The position numbers were made by a program, and so were the translations under genes. A stretch of DNA of 64,000 nt from Zygnema cylindricum (lineage: Eukaryota; Streptophyta; Zygnematophyceae; Zygnematales; Zygnemataceae): positions 27,010 through 91,009 of the forward strand of contig JBBHKE010003477.1 in the NCBI GenBank assembly GCA_037447655.1, given 5' to 3'. This document shows, one piece after another, positions 35,851 to 49,825 of the stretch; positions within the stretch are counted from its first letter, which is position 1; the number at the start of each line of letters is the position of its first letter. Under the pieces are notes generated by a model. It made no database searches. It saw only the letters and a list, made by a program, of their open reading frames with translations, and had not been told where the DNA came from.

Positions 35851-36779
35851 GACTACACCGACATCCTCATCGTCTCGGTTCCGGTTGTTGTCACATAACA
35901 ACACGTCACAGGCGCGCCTTCACGAATTCCGGTTTTTTATGGTAGAGAATATATGTATTGGGCAGATCTTGTCAGGTCATATTTTGTACAAATGACGCTT
36001 TTTGATGTTTTTAATGGATCTATGGTAGAAACTGATGTAAACTATGATCAAAAGAATGAGCAAGCTCTTCATCTAATAAAATTAATGATATCTAAGGAGC
36101 TGCATATGACATACATTCAGGCTTCTAAAGCATCAGTGATTTGGGATGCTTTGAAAAAGACATATTCTAGGGCTAATGCACAACATGAGATTATAATTGC
36201 TAGGCAGATCTTGGAATATAAGTATACAGGCGAAACCATGGCAGAACATTGCAATAAATTCAGACTTCTAGTTGCAAAAAAATGCATGTTTAGGTGGTTC
36301 ATTTCTTGAGTATCACCAAACAATGATTTTAGTGAGGGGGCTTCCTACTAAGTATAAAGGTCCCTATGATGAACTGAAAAAAATTGGATAAGACACAATG
36401 GAATCTAGCTACAGCTATAGAGTATGTGCAAGAAGAAGAAGCAAATCAGCTGGCATTTAATTTTGGAAAGCCAGCTATAGCTTACAATGCTCAGTTTTAG
36501 AGAGATAATAGATTTCAAGGAAATCAGTCTTTTCAGCAATATGAAAGGTGTGTCTATTGCTATGATAATGGTCATTTGTACAAGATTTATCCTTTGTATA
36601 TAAAATCGTGTGAAACAGGTTTTTATCGCAAAGGATTGAAGGTGAGAGGAGCTCCATTTACACCAAAACCTTCGAGTAAAACTGCGGCTTTTTCAGCGGA
36701 GGAAGAGGAACCAGTGAAGGAGATGGAGAACGATAAATCAGAGGTTGTCAGTTTTCCTAAAACTGACAACACCGAGTTC
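35851..36779 (+). pseudogene. Family-B copia gag, broken
   Basis: An ATGACTACACC start is followed by serine-rich sequence and a Gag body (35953-36309; WADLVRSYF, SKASVIWDALKKTYSR). Stops follow. A zinc knuckle near 36548 reads CVYCYDNGHLYKIY, with the last Cys replaced by Tyr. Element E10 is inserted after 36779, and the protease resumes at 43248. Confidence 0.8.
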
Positions 36780-37842
36780 TAAAACTCTGAAACCTCCATA
36801 AGTCCTCAGAGTGGACAGTTTCCAAGAAGCCTCTAGGATAACCCTAACCCCTTTGTGTTTCAGCAAAAATAACTGCCACCCTGGCAGACAATAACTTTGA
36901 CCAACTTTACCTTTGTGAAGGCAAGAATTCCCTGAGTCAATAGCAAAAAGAATCTCTGAATTTGCTCCCCTGAGCAGTAAGTTATGGAGGGTCAAAGTTG
37001 ACCTTTTGTACAGAAGCTCTTTGGGAGAGAGTGTCCTATCTCCTAATTTTTCTAAGTCCTATCTCTCTCACAAACTCTATCTATTGATGTACAGAACTAA
37101 TCAGATTACAATTCCGTACACAAAAGTACAGTTGCCGGTGTACTTTCTGTAGGGACACCGTACGACATGGCCTAAATGTCGACACGTGGTATGTCCAGAT
37201 TCGCTCGCTTAATCCTCGGAGATGCCGCGATCCAATGTCATTCCGCCACGTGTCAAGGAAATTGGCGATGACCTCAAACTGCCGAAATCCTCTTCTGCAA
37301 TCTCGGCGTTATTTCCGGCCGTGGGATTAAATTCACATTTAATTGTAGCCGTAATAAATACATGCGCGATATTCGTTTCATTAAAGAAATAAATGCGCGA
37401 TATTGGTTTGTTATCCGTACCGTAATCCGTACTTTTACATTGCTGGATCTGTGTATCCCGTAAACAGTTACAGTTAAATGAATTATCCTACCTGATAATG
37501 TTTAAGTAAATATCAAACTTCATATTACGTAACACTAGTTCTAGAGTTAACGGCTAAAGCTACCGTCTATCGGCTGTCAGCCAGCCTGTAGGTACCAGGA
37601 TCAAATCCTCTGACCGGCACATACCTTTAAGTAAATAAACCCCTAAATAATATTAATTTCCCGTAAATCTCTGGATAGCCTAGGTAGCCATGGCTCTAGC
37701 TTCCTCTCCAATTTCTCAGTGACTGCGACAAGTTTGAGAGTTGGAGAGAGAAGTTAGAGATAGACTGCCTCGACTTCTATATTTCTTTTCAGACCTAGAA
37801 AATACTAATAAAACCATTAGTTTCTACACATTAATTTCTACA
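36780..37842 (-). mobile_element. 3' LTR of copia element E10
   Basis: 1063 bp, minus strand, TGTAGAAATTAATG type. It is flanked by AGTTC (36775-36779), which is repeated at 43248-43252 beyond the other LTR, proving one 6.47 kb insertion. It differs from the 5' LTR at many sites (several per cent). A purine tract AAGGGGAG (complement, 37843-37850) precedes it. Confidence 0.9.
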
Positions 37843-37855
37843 CTCCCCTTATTTT

Positions 37856-40800
37856 CTAGTCAATCTTTAATTTAAGACCACACTTCTCCCTGCATAAAAT
37901 TAGCTTAGGGGAAGGCACAGGTTTTGTCATCATATCTGCTACCATCTCACTATCTGGTCGGTACTCTAAACTGATTATTTTATTTTCTACTTTCTCTGTA
38001 ACAAAGTTGAGTCTGATGTCCATGTGTTTGGCTTTAAAATGATGTTTAGGATTGGCAGAAAAAGCGATTGCTACCTGATTATCACAAAAAAAAATTTGCA
38101 CACCACTCTTAAGGTGACCAAGCTTACCAAGCAAAGACTTGACCCACATCAATTCTTTTACAGCAAAGCAAGAGGTCATATACTCAGCCTCCATGGTGGA
38201 CTGAGCAATAACTTTTTGCTGTTTGCTACTCCAACAGCAAGCCCCATCACCCACATATAATACATATCCAGAAGTGCATCTCCTCATCAAAGCATCACCA
38301 TAATTAGCATCACTCCAAGTAGTGATGTCAGTATTCTCCCCACCCAAATGCAACCATAGATCCTTAGATCCTATCAAATATTTAAAGACTCTCTTAGTTG
38401 CTTCCTAATCCCTCTTAGTGGGAGCATTTAGACTTCTACTCAGCACTCTTACACCTGCAGCTACATCTGGCCAGGTACAATTCTTAAAATAGATTAGACT
38501 TCCCACTACTTGCCTGTAACGAATAGTCTGCATGAACTTTTGTTCTTCAGGAGATAATTCCTCGTCTAAGACTATGACTCCTCCTTCCTCACTCCCCTCA
38601 CTTCCCTTCTTCAACTCCATTGGAGTTGTACAACTATTAGCTTTATCCATTTGAAATTTTCAAGCATGTTCCCTATTGCTTCCTTTTTAGTCAATCTTAT
38701 AATTTTTCTTTTTCGGTCTCTCTCTACTTGAATTCCCAAAATATATTTTGCTTCCCCCATATCCTTCATTTCAAATCTCCCCTTAAGATCGGTTTTCAGT
38801 TTATTAATTTTTTCCATTGATTTACTTAAAACAAGCAAATCATCAACATAAATTGCAATAAATATAAAACCTTCCTCATCTTCAAAAACATAGATTGAGT
38901 GATTTGAGTTGATCCGAATATATCCCACACCGGTAAAAAACTCACCAAGCTTCTTATTCCACTGTCGAGGCGCCTGTTTCAAACCATAAAGCGATTTAAT
39001 CAGTCGGCATACCTTACTCTCCTCTCCTTCCTCCACAAACCCTTCGCGTTATCGCATGAAGATCTCCTCTTCCAATTCTCCATGCAAAATGGCTGTCTTG
39101 ATGTCCATTTGGTGCACTTCCATGTCTTTCGCTGCTGGCAGGCTGAGAAGTATGCCGACGTAGGGAAATCTAACCACCGGGGCAAAGGTTTCCTCGTTGT
39201 CAATTCCCTCCTTTTGTGTATATCCCTTTGCCACTAGGCGGGCCTTGTAGCACTCGATTGTGTTATCTGGGTTCAGTTTTAATTTGAAAACCCACTTACA
39301 ACCGATTGGTTTTTGGTTAGGTGGACAATCCACTAGCTCCTAAGTATCGGCTGCCATAATTGAGGCCATCTCCTCATTGATGGCTGTCTTCCACCGATTT
39401 CTTTTTGGACAAGTCATCGCCTCTTCATAAATTTGAGGTTCATCTTGATGAGATAGTTTTGTTACCTTGTTATTAACCTGTTTTTCTTGCAGTCTTTTGC
39501 TACTTCTCCTTCCCCCTCCAAAATCTGAGGCCAGAATAGATGGTTCTCGTGGATTTTTTCGAACAAACTCGGCTTCTCCCCTATCCATTGATTCCGAATC
39601 AATTTCCACCACGTTTTCCACTTCGGGTAGAGTTGTCACTGGAGTTTCCACAGCCGAGTCCTTTTCGGTCTGATTTGTACCTACAAAAATGTCATCTTCT
39701 CTAAAACCTGGATAGTTAGGAGGCTCAAAGTCATCGAAATTTTTTGATTCAAATCTGATTTTTACTTACTTTGTATATTTGAAGGGATCCACAAACTTTC
39801 CTTCATCCAAAACTACTAAATGCTTTACTAAGATTATATCTTCTCTTTTTAGATCATAAACTCTATATCCTTTAACATCCTCATCATATCCAAATAAGTA
39901 TCCCGGTTTTCCTTTAGGATCTAGCTCCGAACTAGACTGGTCTGTATCTAGACTAAATACTTGACTGCCAAAATCCTTTAAGTGAGATTTGTTTGGTTTC
40001 CCGCCTGTCCATCTCTCATAAGGTATTTGATCTTTTATAGCTGAAGTTAGAACTATATTTTTGAGGTTATTCGCACAGTTCATTGCTTTTGCCCAAAACC
40101 TTTTTCCTATCTTCTTATTTGACAACATACTTCTAGCACTATCACTTAGTGTTCTATTTAACCTTTCAGCTACCCCATTCTGTTCCGGGTTTTCTGGAAC
40201 TGTCTTTTGGTGTTGGACCCCATCTTCCCTCAGAAAATCCTCAAACTAGTTAGAAGTATACTCTCCACCATTGTCACTCCGTATTCTCTTGATTGAAGTT
40301 TCATGGAGTTTTTCGCTCCATGCTTTATATTGTCTAAAATAATCCTGAGCTTCGGACTTGTTTTTCAAAGAATACACTCAGGAATACCGAGACCAATCAT
40401 CAGTGATAGTCATCATAAATCTCTTCCCCCCTGGTGAGAGCACTTTAGCCGGTCCCCAAATATCTGTGTGTACTAGATCTAGAATTTTTTCTCCCTTATA
40501 GGTGGTTGTTTTAGGAAAGGGTAATCTGTGTGTTTTACCTTGAGCACATCCACTACAATCACTTATATTATCACTCTCACTGAACTAAATCCCTTCCACT
40601 ACTCCCATCTTTTTCATCTCTCTTAACTTGTCTAGATTCACATGCCCAAGCCTCTTATGCCACATCATAATATCATGAACACCAACATAATAAAGTTTCT
40701 TATTTTCATTACATAAAACCAGCCTAAACATCCCATGGCTACCTTTCTCACCAATGAAATAGACATCCTCCTCAAAACTAGCATTAAAGACACCTTCCCT

Positions 40801-42189
40801 AGTGCTAATAAAAAAACCCTTATCATCTAATACCGATGTAGAGATGAGGTTTTTGTTCAGCTTCGGAATAAACAATACATCGGAGAATGATACTATGTAT
40901 GTCTTTCCTTCTACTTACCCTTTCAAATCTATCGATTCTACAAGAGTAGTGGTGACTATCCTCCTATCCCCGTACTCTATCTCTACGGTGGGAATATTTC
41001 TTATCTTAGTGAACAGGTGCCTATCTTTACACATGTGCATAGAGGCACCTGAATATACAATCCTGCCTGCTTCACCTTTCAATCCACCGTAAGCACATTT
41101 ATGCCTTCGTGGAATTTCGACCTCGTTTTTCACCTCCAACTCCTCATCTAAAAGGAGCTCATCGTCCTCGTCTTTGGATTCTGCCTCATGTACCTGTGTC
41201 ACAAGGGCCTTTTTCTTTCCTCTCAGGGTACCACCGGTCTACCCCTCCTTTAACCGAAGCTCGGTTAGCTTAGTGCACTCTGCCATATAGTGCCCAGGTT
41301 TCTTACAAAAATGACATAAACCTTTGGGAGTCCTTGGTCCAAACTCGTAGGTCTGATTTTTCTGCTCCCTCCCCCTATAGTTTCCGACCGGTTTCCCTAA
41401 ATCCTTGTTCCTCCAATTGGTCGCAGTTGCCAAGGCTTGGCCACTCTTTCCTCCCCTTCGGATCTCAATCGTTTTCTCCCTAACGAGAATCATCCCTACC
41501 ACTGAGTTCCATATCCACCTTGAGTCCGACAAGTCTTGCACACAGTTGACTATGTTTTCGAACTCATCGGGTAACTTCATCACTAAATAGTTAACCTTTT
41601 CTTTTTCACTAAAATTTTTTCCCGCACTCTCTAGCTCCATAAAGAGTGTAGCAAGCTCATTGCAAAAATCCAACATCCCTCCCCCTTTGTATACATACTC
41701 CTTAACTTTCTGATCAGCCAACTGTTGTTGCTGAATCGTACCAATTCAGTACATCTCTATGAGAGCCATCCAAAGATCGGATGCCCTTTCTACCTGCAAA
41801 TGAGGACATGCAAGTCCTTGAGTGAGATGGCGTAGGATGAAGTGCTTTGCCGCCATATTGTTGAAGTCCCAGGTTTTAGTATCATTCTCCTCGTTCCTCG
41901 AAATAGGTGTTATGAATGCCGAACTAGTTGCTATTGGTGTGGTCGCCTCCTTCTCCTTTCCTTTGTCCACCACCTCTCTTTCTTTTGTTTCCTTCGTTGA
42001 AGGTGGATCCTCTTTCGTGGTGAATCTTCTTCCTCCAAACCCTAGAGGAATTCCAAGACTTGATGGACACCCCAACCGTCCACTCACTATCCTCCAAAAC
42101 CTTTTTTCGCATAGAGCTATTATCATCATACTTTCCCAGTATATGAAGCCAGTTCCATTAAAGATTGGTACCCTAGAGGGTGGGCCCAT
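37856..42189 (-). pseudogene. E10 copia gag-pol, decayed
   Basis: Gag starts with MGPPSRVPIFNG at the ATG inside the primer-binding site (42187-42189). It continues through 41239-41721 (zinc knuckle CHFCKKPGHYMAEC near 41300), protease (GASMHMC near 41040, with the Asp changed to Tyr by context), integrase (40585-40875 and 39766-40128), reverse transcriptase (39049-39333, 38611-39036, YVDDLLV near 38850) and RNase H (37856-38377, TTWSDANYGD). At least eight stops or frameshifts separate the pieces. Domain order is canonical copia, and no domain is missing. Confidence 0.9.
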
Positions 42190-42193
42190 AACC
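42179..42193 (-). promoter_or_regulatory. Primer-binding site of E10
   Basis: The complement reads GGTTATGGGCCCACC directly beside the 5' LTR. The gag ATG is embedded at 42187-42189. Confidence 0.85.
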
Positions 42194-43247
42194 TAAAACT
42201 TTGAGACCTCCATTAGTCCTCAGAGTGGACAGCTTCCAAGAAGCCTATAGGATAACCCTAACCCCGTTGTGTTTCAGTAAAAATACCTGCCACCCTGGCA
42301 GACAATAACTCTGACCAACTTCACCCCTATAAAGGCAAGACTCCCTTGAGTCGATAGCAAAAAGAATCTCTGAATTTGCTCCCATGAGCAGTAAGTTATG
42401 GAGGGTCAAAGTTGACCTTTTGTACAGAAGCTCTCTAGGAGAGAGTGTCCTATCTCCTAATTTTTCTAAGTCCTATCTCTCTCACAAACTCTATCTACTG
42501 ATGTATAAAACTAATCACATTACAGTTCCGTACACAAAAGTACAGTTGCCGGTGTACTTTCTGTACGGACACCGTACGACATGGCCTAAATGTCGACACG
42601 TGGTATGTTCGGATTCGCTCGCTTAATCGTCGGAGATGCCGCGATCCAATGTCATTCCGCCACGTGTCATCCGATGTGGCGATGACCACAAACTACCGAA
42701 ATCCTCTTCCGCAATCTCGACGTTATTTCCGGCCGTCGGATTAAATTCACATTTAATCGTAGCCGTAATAAATATATGCGCGATATTCGTCTCATTAAAG
42801 AAATAAATGCGCGATATTGGTTTGTTATCCGTACTGTAATCCGTACTTTTACATTGCTGGATCTGTGTATCCCGTAAATAGTTACAGTTAAATGAATTAT
42901 CCTACCTGATAATGTTAAGTAAATATCAAACTTCATAGTACGTAACACTAGTTCTAGAGTTAACGGCTAAGGCTACCGGCTAACTGCTGTCTGCCGGCCG
43001 GTAGGTACCAAGATCAAATCCTGTGACCGGCACATACCTTTTAGTAAATAAACCCCTAACTAATTTATATTTCTTGTAAACCTCTGGATAGCCTAGGTAG
43101 CCATGGCTCTAGCTCCCTCTCCAATTTCTCAGTGACTACGACAAGTTTGAGAGTTGGAGAGAGAAGTTAGAGGTAGACTGCCTCGGCTTCTTTCTATATT
43201 TCTATTTAGACCTAGAAAATACTTAAAATGGACCATTAATTTCTACA
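42194..43247 (-). mobile_element. 5' LTR of E10 (1054 bp)
   Basis: It ends (43247) with TGTAGAAATTAATG read on the minus strand. The 3' end has TTTTA in place of TTTCA. Leader hairpins, the CTCTCTCC-type stem before the TATA-like region, GTAC motifs and the tRNA-like module (about 42955-43035, plus strand) are all present. Confidence 0.9.
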
Positions 43248-43442
43248 AGTTCTTTGCTATGGTAAAGATGATGGAGGGAGAGAAAGATCTCGGGAGGATT
43301 ATGGACTCCGGGAGTTCCTCCCATATGTGTTGGAACAAATCCTATTTCAAGGATAGGACACCTATCCCTACTCGTCAAATCTTTTATGCTTGTGGTGCCA
43401 CGGTGGAAGCTAATGCTAAGTGTGCTCCCCTCCCAAATGCAA
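43248..43442 (+). pseudogene. Family-B copia protease fragment, continuation after E10
   Basis: MDSGSSSHMCWNKSYF carries the protease DSG motif. It continues the gag interrupted at 36779. It is cut at about 43443 by minus-strand copia sequence. Confidence 0.75.
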
Positions 43443-46400
43443 CTACAGTCCTCTGGTTCCAACCACATATCTCATGACACTCTTGGCTGCCTCCCAATCT
43501 CTCTTTGTAGGATCGTTAAGACTCCTACTGAGGACTCCTCCTGCTGCCGATATGTCCGGCCGTGTACAATTCATAAAATAGATCAAACTTCCTACGATTT
43601 GTGTGTAAGGAATAGACTTCATAAACTCTCTCTCCTTTGGACTCATCTGATCATCTAAGATTATCTCTCCTCCTTCTACCTTCCCATCACTTACTTTCTT
43701 TAAGTCCATGGGAGTGGTACAACTGTTAGCTTTCTCCATTTGAAATTTCTCAAGCATATTTCCTATTGCTTATTTCTGAGTGAGTGTTATGATCCTCTTC
43801 CCCCTATCTCTTTCCATTTGAATTCCCAAAATATATCTTGCCTCCCCTTAATATTTCATGTCAAATCTGCTTCTAAGATATTTCTTCAACTTATTGATCT
43901 TTTCCAAAGACTTACTTAACACTAGCAAATCATCCAGATAAATTGCAATAAAGATCACACCATCCTCATCTTCAAACATATAGATAGAATGGTCAGAACT
44001 GATCATGATATATCCTAGACCAGTAAGAAACTCATCAAGTTTCTTATTCCACTGTTGGGGAGTCTGCTTAAGTCTATATAATGACTATGAGCCTACAGTC
44101 TTTGATTTCTTCCCTTTTTCCACAAACCCTTCTGGTTGTCGCATGAAGATTTCTTCCTCTAACTCACCATTGAGGAAGGTGGTCTTAATGTCCATCTAAT
44201 AAATTTCCATGTCTTCCGATGCTGCCAGACTAAGGAGAATCCTTACTGATAAGAACCGAACAACTAGAGCAAATGTCTCCTCATAGTCAATCCCCAAACG
44301 AGCTTTATATCTTTCAATGGTATTATCTGGGTTCTTTTTTAGTTTAAATACCCATTTACAGCCAATAGGTTTTCTGTCTGGAGGACAATCTGCTAGCTCC
44401 CAAATATTTGCTTCCATGATTGAGGCCATCTCATCATTTATCGCTCTAATCCACCTGTCCTTTTCTAGGCTGTTCACAGCCTCTAGGTATGACTGAGGCT
44501 CATCAGGATGAGATAACTTAGTTACCTTACGAGCAGCTTGTTTCTCTTGTATCCTTTTGCTGCTCCTTTTTCCACCCTCAAGCTTTCAGGCTGGAATAGA
44601 GGGAAGTCTTGGGTTTCTCCTTATCGTCTCATCGTCTCACTTATCCATGGAAGTCGAGTACGGTTCCTCCACTTCTGTCTCTTCGAAGTCCATAGGAATA
44701 TATGAGGTGTGTGGTAACTCTCTTGTTTCTTGGATCTCCCTTGAATCTGCAATCATTATCTCACTCATGTCCTTTTGAGGAAAAACAGAGTTCTCCTCAC
44801 TTTCAGACTCAAACCTCATTCTTATCTTTTTGGTATATTTGACGAGGTCAATTGACTTTCCTTCATCCATAACAACTAGGTAATTCACTAGAATGATATC
44901 TTGCTTTGCCAAGTCATAGACTCTATATCCTTTGACATCCTCATCATATCCTACAAAATATCCGGGTTTTCCCTTAGCATCAAGTTTCTAGTTTTTCTTA
45001 ACCTTATCTAGACTGTAAACTTGGCTACCAAATACTTTAAGGTGAGAGATATCCGGTTTCCTTCCAACCCGTCTCTCATAAGGTGTCATACCTTTGACTG
45101 CTGAGTAAACGACTCTATTTTTAATATAGTTGGCATAGTTCATGGCTTCTGCCCAAAATCTCTTTCCTATTTTCTTGTCAGCCAACATACTGCTTACACT
45201 ATCTCCTAGTGTTCGGTTTAACCTCTCAGCTTCTCCATTTTGCTCTGGATTATATGGTACATTTTTCTGGTGCTAAACTCCCTCATCTCTCAAGTATTCC
45301 TCAAGCTGGTTAGAGGTATATTCTCCCTTGTTATCACTCCTTATTCGTTTAATGGGGGTTCCATGCAACTTCTCACACTAGGCTTTATATTTTTTGAAGT
45401 AAGTTGGTGTTTCAAACTTGGTTTTTAGGAAGTAGACTCTAGAATATCTGGACCAGTCATCAGTAATAATCAACATACACCTCTTCCCTCCAACTGAGGG
45501 TACCCTTGCTGGTCCCCAGATATCTGTGTGGATTAAATCAAGTACCTTCTCTCCTCTATATGTGGCGGTTTTAGGAAAAGGAAGTCTGTGAGCCTTTCCT
45601 TGGGCACAACCACTACAATCATCCACCATTTTATTGTCAATGAACTGAATGCCTTCCACTACACCAAGCTTCTTCATTTCCCTCAACCTATCAAAATGCA
45701 CATGCCCCAACCGCTTATGCCAAATCATCAATTTTGGGACACCAACATAATAAGCATTCTTCTTTTCATTACTCAGGTTAAGCCTAAACATTCCTTGGTT
45801 ACCTTTATCTACAGTGAAGTAAACTTCATCCCCATACTTGGCTGTAAAGACTCCCTTTTTAGAGAAAGTATCAAACTCTTTGTAAACTAACACTATTGTA
45901 GAAAAAAGATTTTTACTCAGCTGAGGAATATAAAGCACATCTGAGAAAGTGAGAATAGACGTCTTACCCTCCACTAAAAATTTCAGGTCTACTAATCCCA
46001 CTAGATCTATAGTAACAACTCTCTCATCCCCATACTCTATTTTTACAGTAGGGATTTTCCTTAGCTTAGTGAAGAGGTCTTTGTCACGACACATATGTAT
46101 GGATGCACCTGTGTCGATGATCCATCCTTCCTGTGGAGCTTCCTGAATTGCTCCAAGGGCACACTTTTGTCTTCGAGGGATCTCGTTCTCCTCCAGACTC
46201 TCGTCAAAAAGAAGCTCCCCATCCTCCTCAGAGGACTCGTCGTCGATGTCTCCTATCTACTTCGTGACCAAAAGTGCCTTTTTCTTCCCTCCGGAAGAAC
46301 CCCCTCGGTGGTTCTCTTGGAGCTTTAGCTCCGACAGCTTGACACAATTCGCAATGAAGTGCCTTGGCTATTTGCAAAAATGACATAGGCTCTTTGGGGG

Positions 46401-47243
46401 CCTCTGTCCTCCAGGTTGAATTGTTTCTCCTTTGTATGGCTTTTTCGGGTGTGGCCTCCACCTTTCCCCTCTGGCGGCTAGGGCATGAACGCTCTTTCCG
46501 CCTCTCTTGATCTCTATCATGTTCTCCTCTACAAGAATCATGGGTACCACTGTATTCCACTTCCATGAACTATCAGTCATTTCCTATACTCTGTACACTA
46601 TATTTTTATATTCGTCGAGTAACTTCATGATTAGATTGTTAACTTTCATCTTCATTGTATCTCTCCATCCGGCACTTTCCATCTCCGTATACAAACAAGA
46701 AAGATCATTATAGTAGTCTAACATCTTTCCTCCTTTGTATGTATAATTTCCCAACTTTTGCTTTGCCAACTGGAGCTCCTGAATTGTACCAGCTCTATAG
46801 ATCTCTATCAAACTCACCCACTTTTCCTCGGCCTTGTAATCGTGAAGGTGGGGAGTTGCCAAGGCTTGTGTGAGGTGTCTCAGAATGAAGTTCTTGGCAG
46901 CCATGTTGGTGTCTTCCCACATTTGAGTATCGATCTCCACGGTCTTCACGATCGCCGCTCCGGGTGTCGTGGGAATAGGAGCAATAGGAGTAAGAGGTGT
47001 CTCCTTTTCTTTCCTCTTTTCGGACACACTGCTGTCCCCATCATTTGCCTCCTTTGCTGCAACAGATGTTGCTATAGAAAACCTTATTCCACCAAATCCC
47101 GGTGGTGTTCACTGAGGTGGATGTTTCACTTGTCCACTAACAATACCCCAATATCGTTTTTCACACAAAGCCCCTATCATCATGGCTTCCCAATAGATAA
47201 ACCCTGATCCATTGAAGATGGGCACCATAGAGGGTGGGCCCAT
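43443..47243 (-). pseudogene. E11 copia gag-pol, lacks RNase H
   Basis: From the primer-binding site at 47247 downwards: Gag (46584-47027 and 46228-46580), protease/integrase (45378-46094, with HKRLGHVHFDRLREMKKLG and CSGCAQGKAHRLPF), integrase core (44988-45188), linker (44637-44912), and reverse transcriptase (44196-44477 and 43443-43757). The zinc knuckle reads CHFCK then a stop. Numerous stops and frameshifts. It ends in the reverse transcriptase C-terminus at a junction with family B. Confidence 0.87.
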
Positions 47244-49168
47244 AACCTACAATTCTGTGTCCTCCATTGGACTACAGAATTCAGGAAGCCTCTCGATAGT
47301 TATCAACTAACCCACTTTCATGTCAACCCTTGCTACCCAAGCAGACAAGTAGACAATCTAACTGCACCCCTCTGCAGCGTGGACTCACTTGAGTTGGTAG
47401 GAAAAAAAATCTATGAAAACGCCCAACCAGGCGATAAGTTATGAGTTAGTTTCTTATTCCACTGTTGGGGAGTCTGCTTAAGTCTATATAATGACTATGA
47501 GCCTACAGTCTTTGATTTCTTCCCTTTTTCCACAAACCCTTCTGGTTGTCGCATGAAGATTTCTTCCTCTAACTCACCATTGAGGAAGGTGGTCTTAATG
47601 TCCATCTAATAAATTTCCATGTCTTCCGATGCTGCCAGACTAAGGAGAATCCTTACTGATAAGAACCGAACAACTAGAGCAAATGTCTCCTCATAGTCAA
47701 TCCCCAAACGAGCTTTATATCTTTCAATGGTATTATCTGGGTTCTTTTTTAGTTTAAATACCCATTTACAGCCAATAGGTTTTCTGTCTGGAGGACAATC
47801 TGCTAGCTCCCAAATATTTGCTTCCATGATTGAGGCCATCTCATCATTTATCGCTCTAATCCACCTGTCCTTTTCTAGGCTGTTCACAGCCTCTAGGTAT
47901 GACTGAGGCTCATCAGGATGAGATAACTTAGTTACCTTACGAGCAGCTTGTTTCTCTTGTATCCTTTTGCTGCTCCTTTTTCCACCCTCAAGCTTTCAGG
48001 CTGGAATAGAGGGAAGTCTTGGGTTTCTCCTTATCGTCTCATCGTCTCACTTATCCATGGAAGTCGAGTACGGTTCCTCCACTTCTGTCTCTTCGAAGTC
48101 CATAGGAATATATGAGGTGTGTGGTAACTCTCTTGTTTCTTGGATCTCCCTTGAATCTGCAATCATTATCTCACTCATGTCCTTTTGAGGAAAAACAGAG
48201 TTCTCCTCACTTTCAGACTCAAACCTCATTCTTATCTTTTTGGTATATTTGACGAGGTCAATTGACTTTCCTTCATCCATAACAACTAGGTAATTCACTA
48301 GAATGATATCTTGCTTTGCCAAGTCATAGACTCTATATCCTTTGACATCCTCATCATATCCTACAAAATATCCGGGTTTTCCCTTAGCATCAAGTTTCTA
48401 GTTTTTCTTAACCTTATCTAGACTGTAAACTTGGCTACCAAATACTTTAAGGTGAGAGATATCCGGTTTCCTTCCAACCCGTCTCTCATAAGGTGTCATA
48501 CCTTTGACTGCTGAGTAAACGACTCTATTTTTAATATAGTTGGCATAGTTCATGGCTTCTGCCCAAAATCTCTTTCCTATTTTCTTGTCAGCCAACATAC
48601 TGCTTACACTATCTCCTAGTGTTCGGTTTAACCTCTCAGCTTCTCCATTTTGCTCTGGATTATATGGTACATTTTTCTGGTGCTAAACTCCCTCATCTCT
48701 CAAGTATTCCTCAAGCTGGTTAGAGGTATATTCTCCCTTGTTATCACTCCTTATTCGTTTAATGGGGGTTCCATGCAACTTCTCACACTAGGCTTTATAT
48801 TTTTTGAAGTAAGTTGGTGTTTCAAACTTGGTTTTTAGGAAGTAGACTCTAGAATATCTGGACCAGTCATCAGTAATAATCAACATACACCTCTTCCCTC
48901 CAACTGAGGGTACCCTTGCTGGTCCCCAGATATCTGTGTGGATTAAATCAAGTACCTTCTCTCCTCTATATGTGGCGGTTTTAGGAAAAGGAAGTCTGTG
49001 AGCCTTTCCTTGGGCACAACCACTACAATCATCCACCATTTTATTGTCAATGAACTGAATGCCTTCCACTACACCAAGCTTCTTCATTTCCCTCAACCTA
49101 TCAAAATGCACATGCCCCAACCGCTTATGCCAAATCATCAATTTTGGGACACCAACATAATAAGCATT
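44038..49168 (-). repeat. Direct duplication: 44038-45758 equals 47448-49168
   Basis: The two blocks are offset by exactly 3410 bases and I saw no difference over ~1.72 kb, with all stops and frameshifts shared. Beyond 45759/49169 identity drops abruptly to about 85-90%. This fits recent gene conversion or duplication, or an assembly join. Confidence 0.88.
47233..47446 (-). mobile_element. Primer-binding site and partial 5' LTR of E11
   Basis: The primer-binding site is the complement of 47233-47247, with the gag ATG at 47241-47243. The LTR runs from 47248 and is cut after about 200 bases. It keeps the terminal hairpin and a CTGCA-GAGGGG-TGCAG variant of leader hairpin 2 (about 47368-47383). 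Confidence 0.8.
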
Positions 49169-49825
49169 TTTCTTTTCATTACTCAGGTTAAGCCTAAACA
49201 TTCCTTAGCTACCCTTATCTGTAGTGAAGTAAACCTCATCCCCATACTTAGCTGTATTGACTCTCTTTCTAGTGAAAGTGTCAAACTCCTTGTCATATAA
49301 CACAAACGTAGAGACAAGATTTTTACTCAACTGAGGAATGTAGAGTACATCTGAGAATGTAAGTATAGAAGTCTTGCCCTTCACTAAGACTTTCAGATCA
49401 GCTGATCCCACTAGATTTGTAGTAACCACTCTCCTGTCCCCATACTCTATCTCTACAGTAGGGATCTTTCTTAGCTTAGTGAAGAGTTCTTTATCACGAC
49501 ACATATGCATGGATGCACCTGATTCGATGATCTATCCTTCATGTGGAGCCTCCCGAATTGCTTCAAGGGCACATTGCTGTCTACGAGGGATCTCTTTCTT
49601 CTCCAGATTCTCGTCAAGAAGAAGCTCCCCATCCTCCTAAGAAGACTAATCCTCGGTTCCTATTGTCACTTTTGTAACCACAAGTGCTTTTTTGTTCCCT
49701 CCGGAAGAACCCCCTCCACGGTTCTCTTGGAGCCTCAGCTCCGACAGCTTGACACAATATGCGATGAAGTGTCCCGACTTTTTGCAAAAATGACAAAGAC
49801 CCTTTGGGGGCCTCGGTCCTTCAAA
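47448..49825 (-). pseudogene. E11b copia reverse transcriptase-integrase-protease-gag fragment
   Basis: Same order and breaks as E11 in the duplicated part. It then has its own diverged protease region (49205-49510) and a Gag zinc-knuckle end (49614-49796, zinc knuckle decayed). Gag N-terminus, primer-binding site and LTR R/U5 are deleted, with a direct junction to LTR U3 near 49826. Confidence 0.82.
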
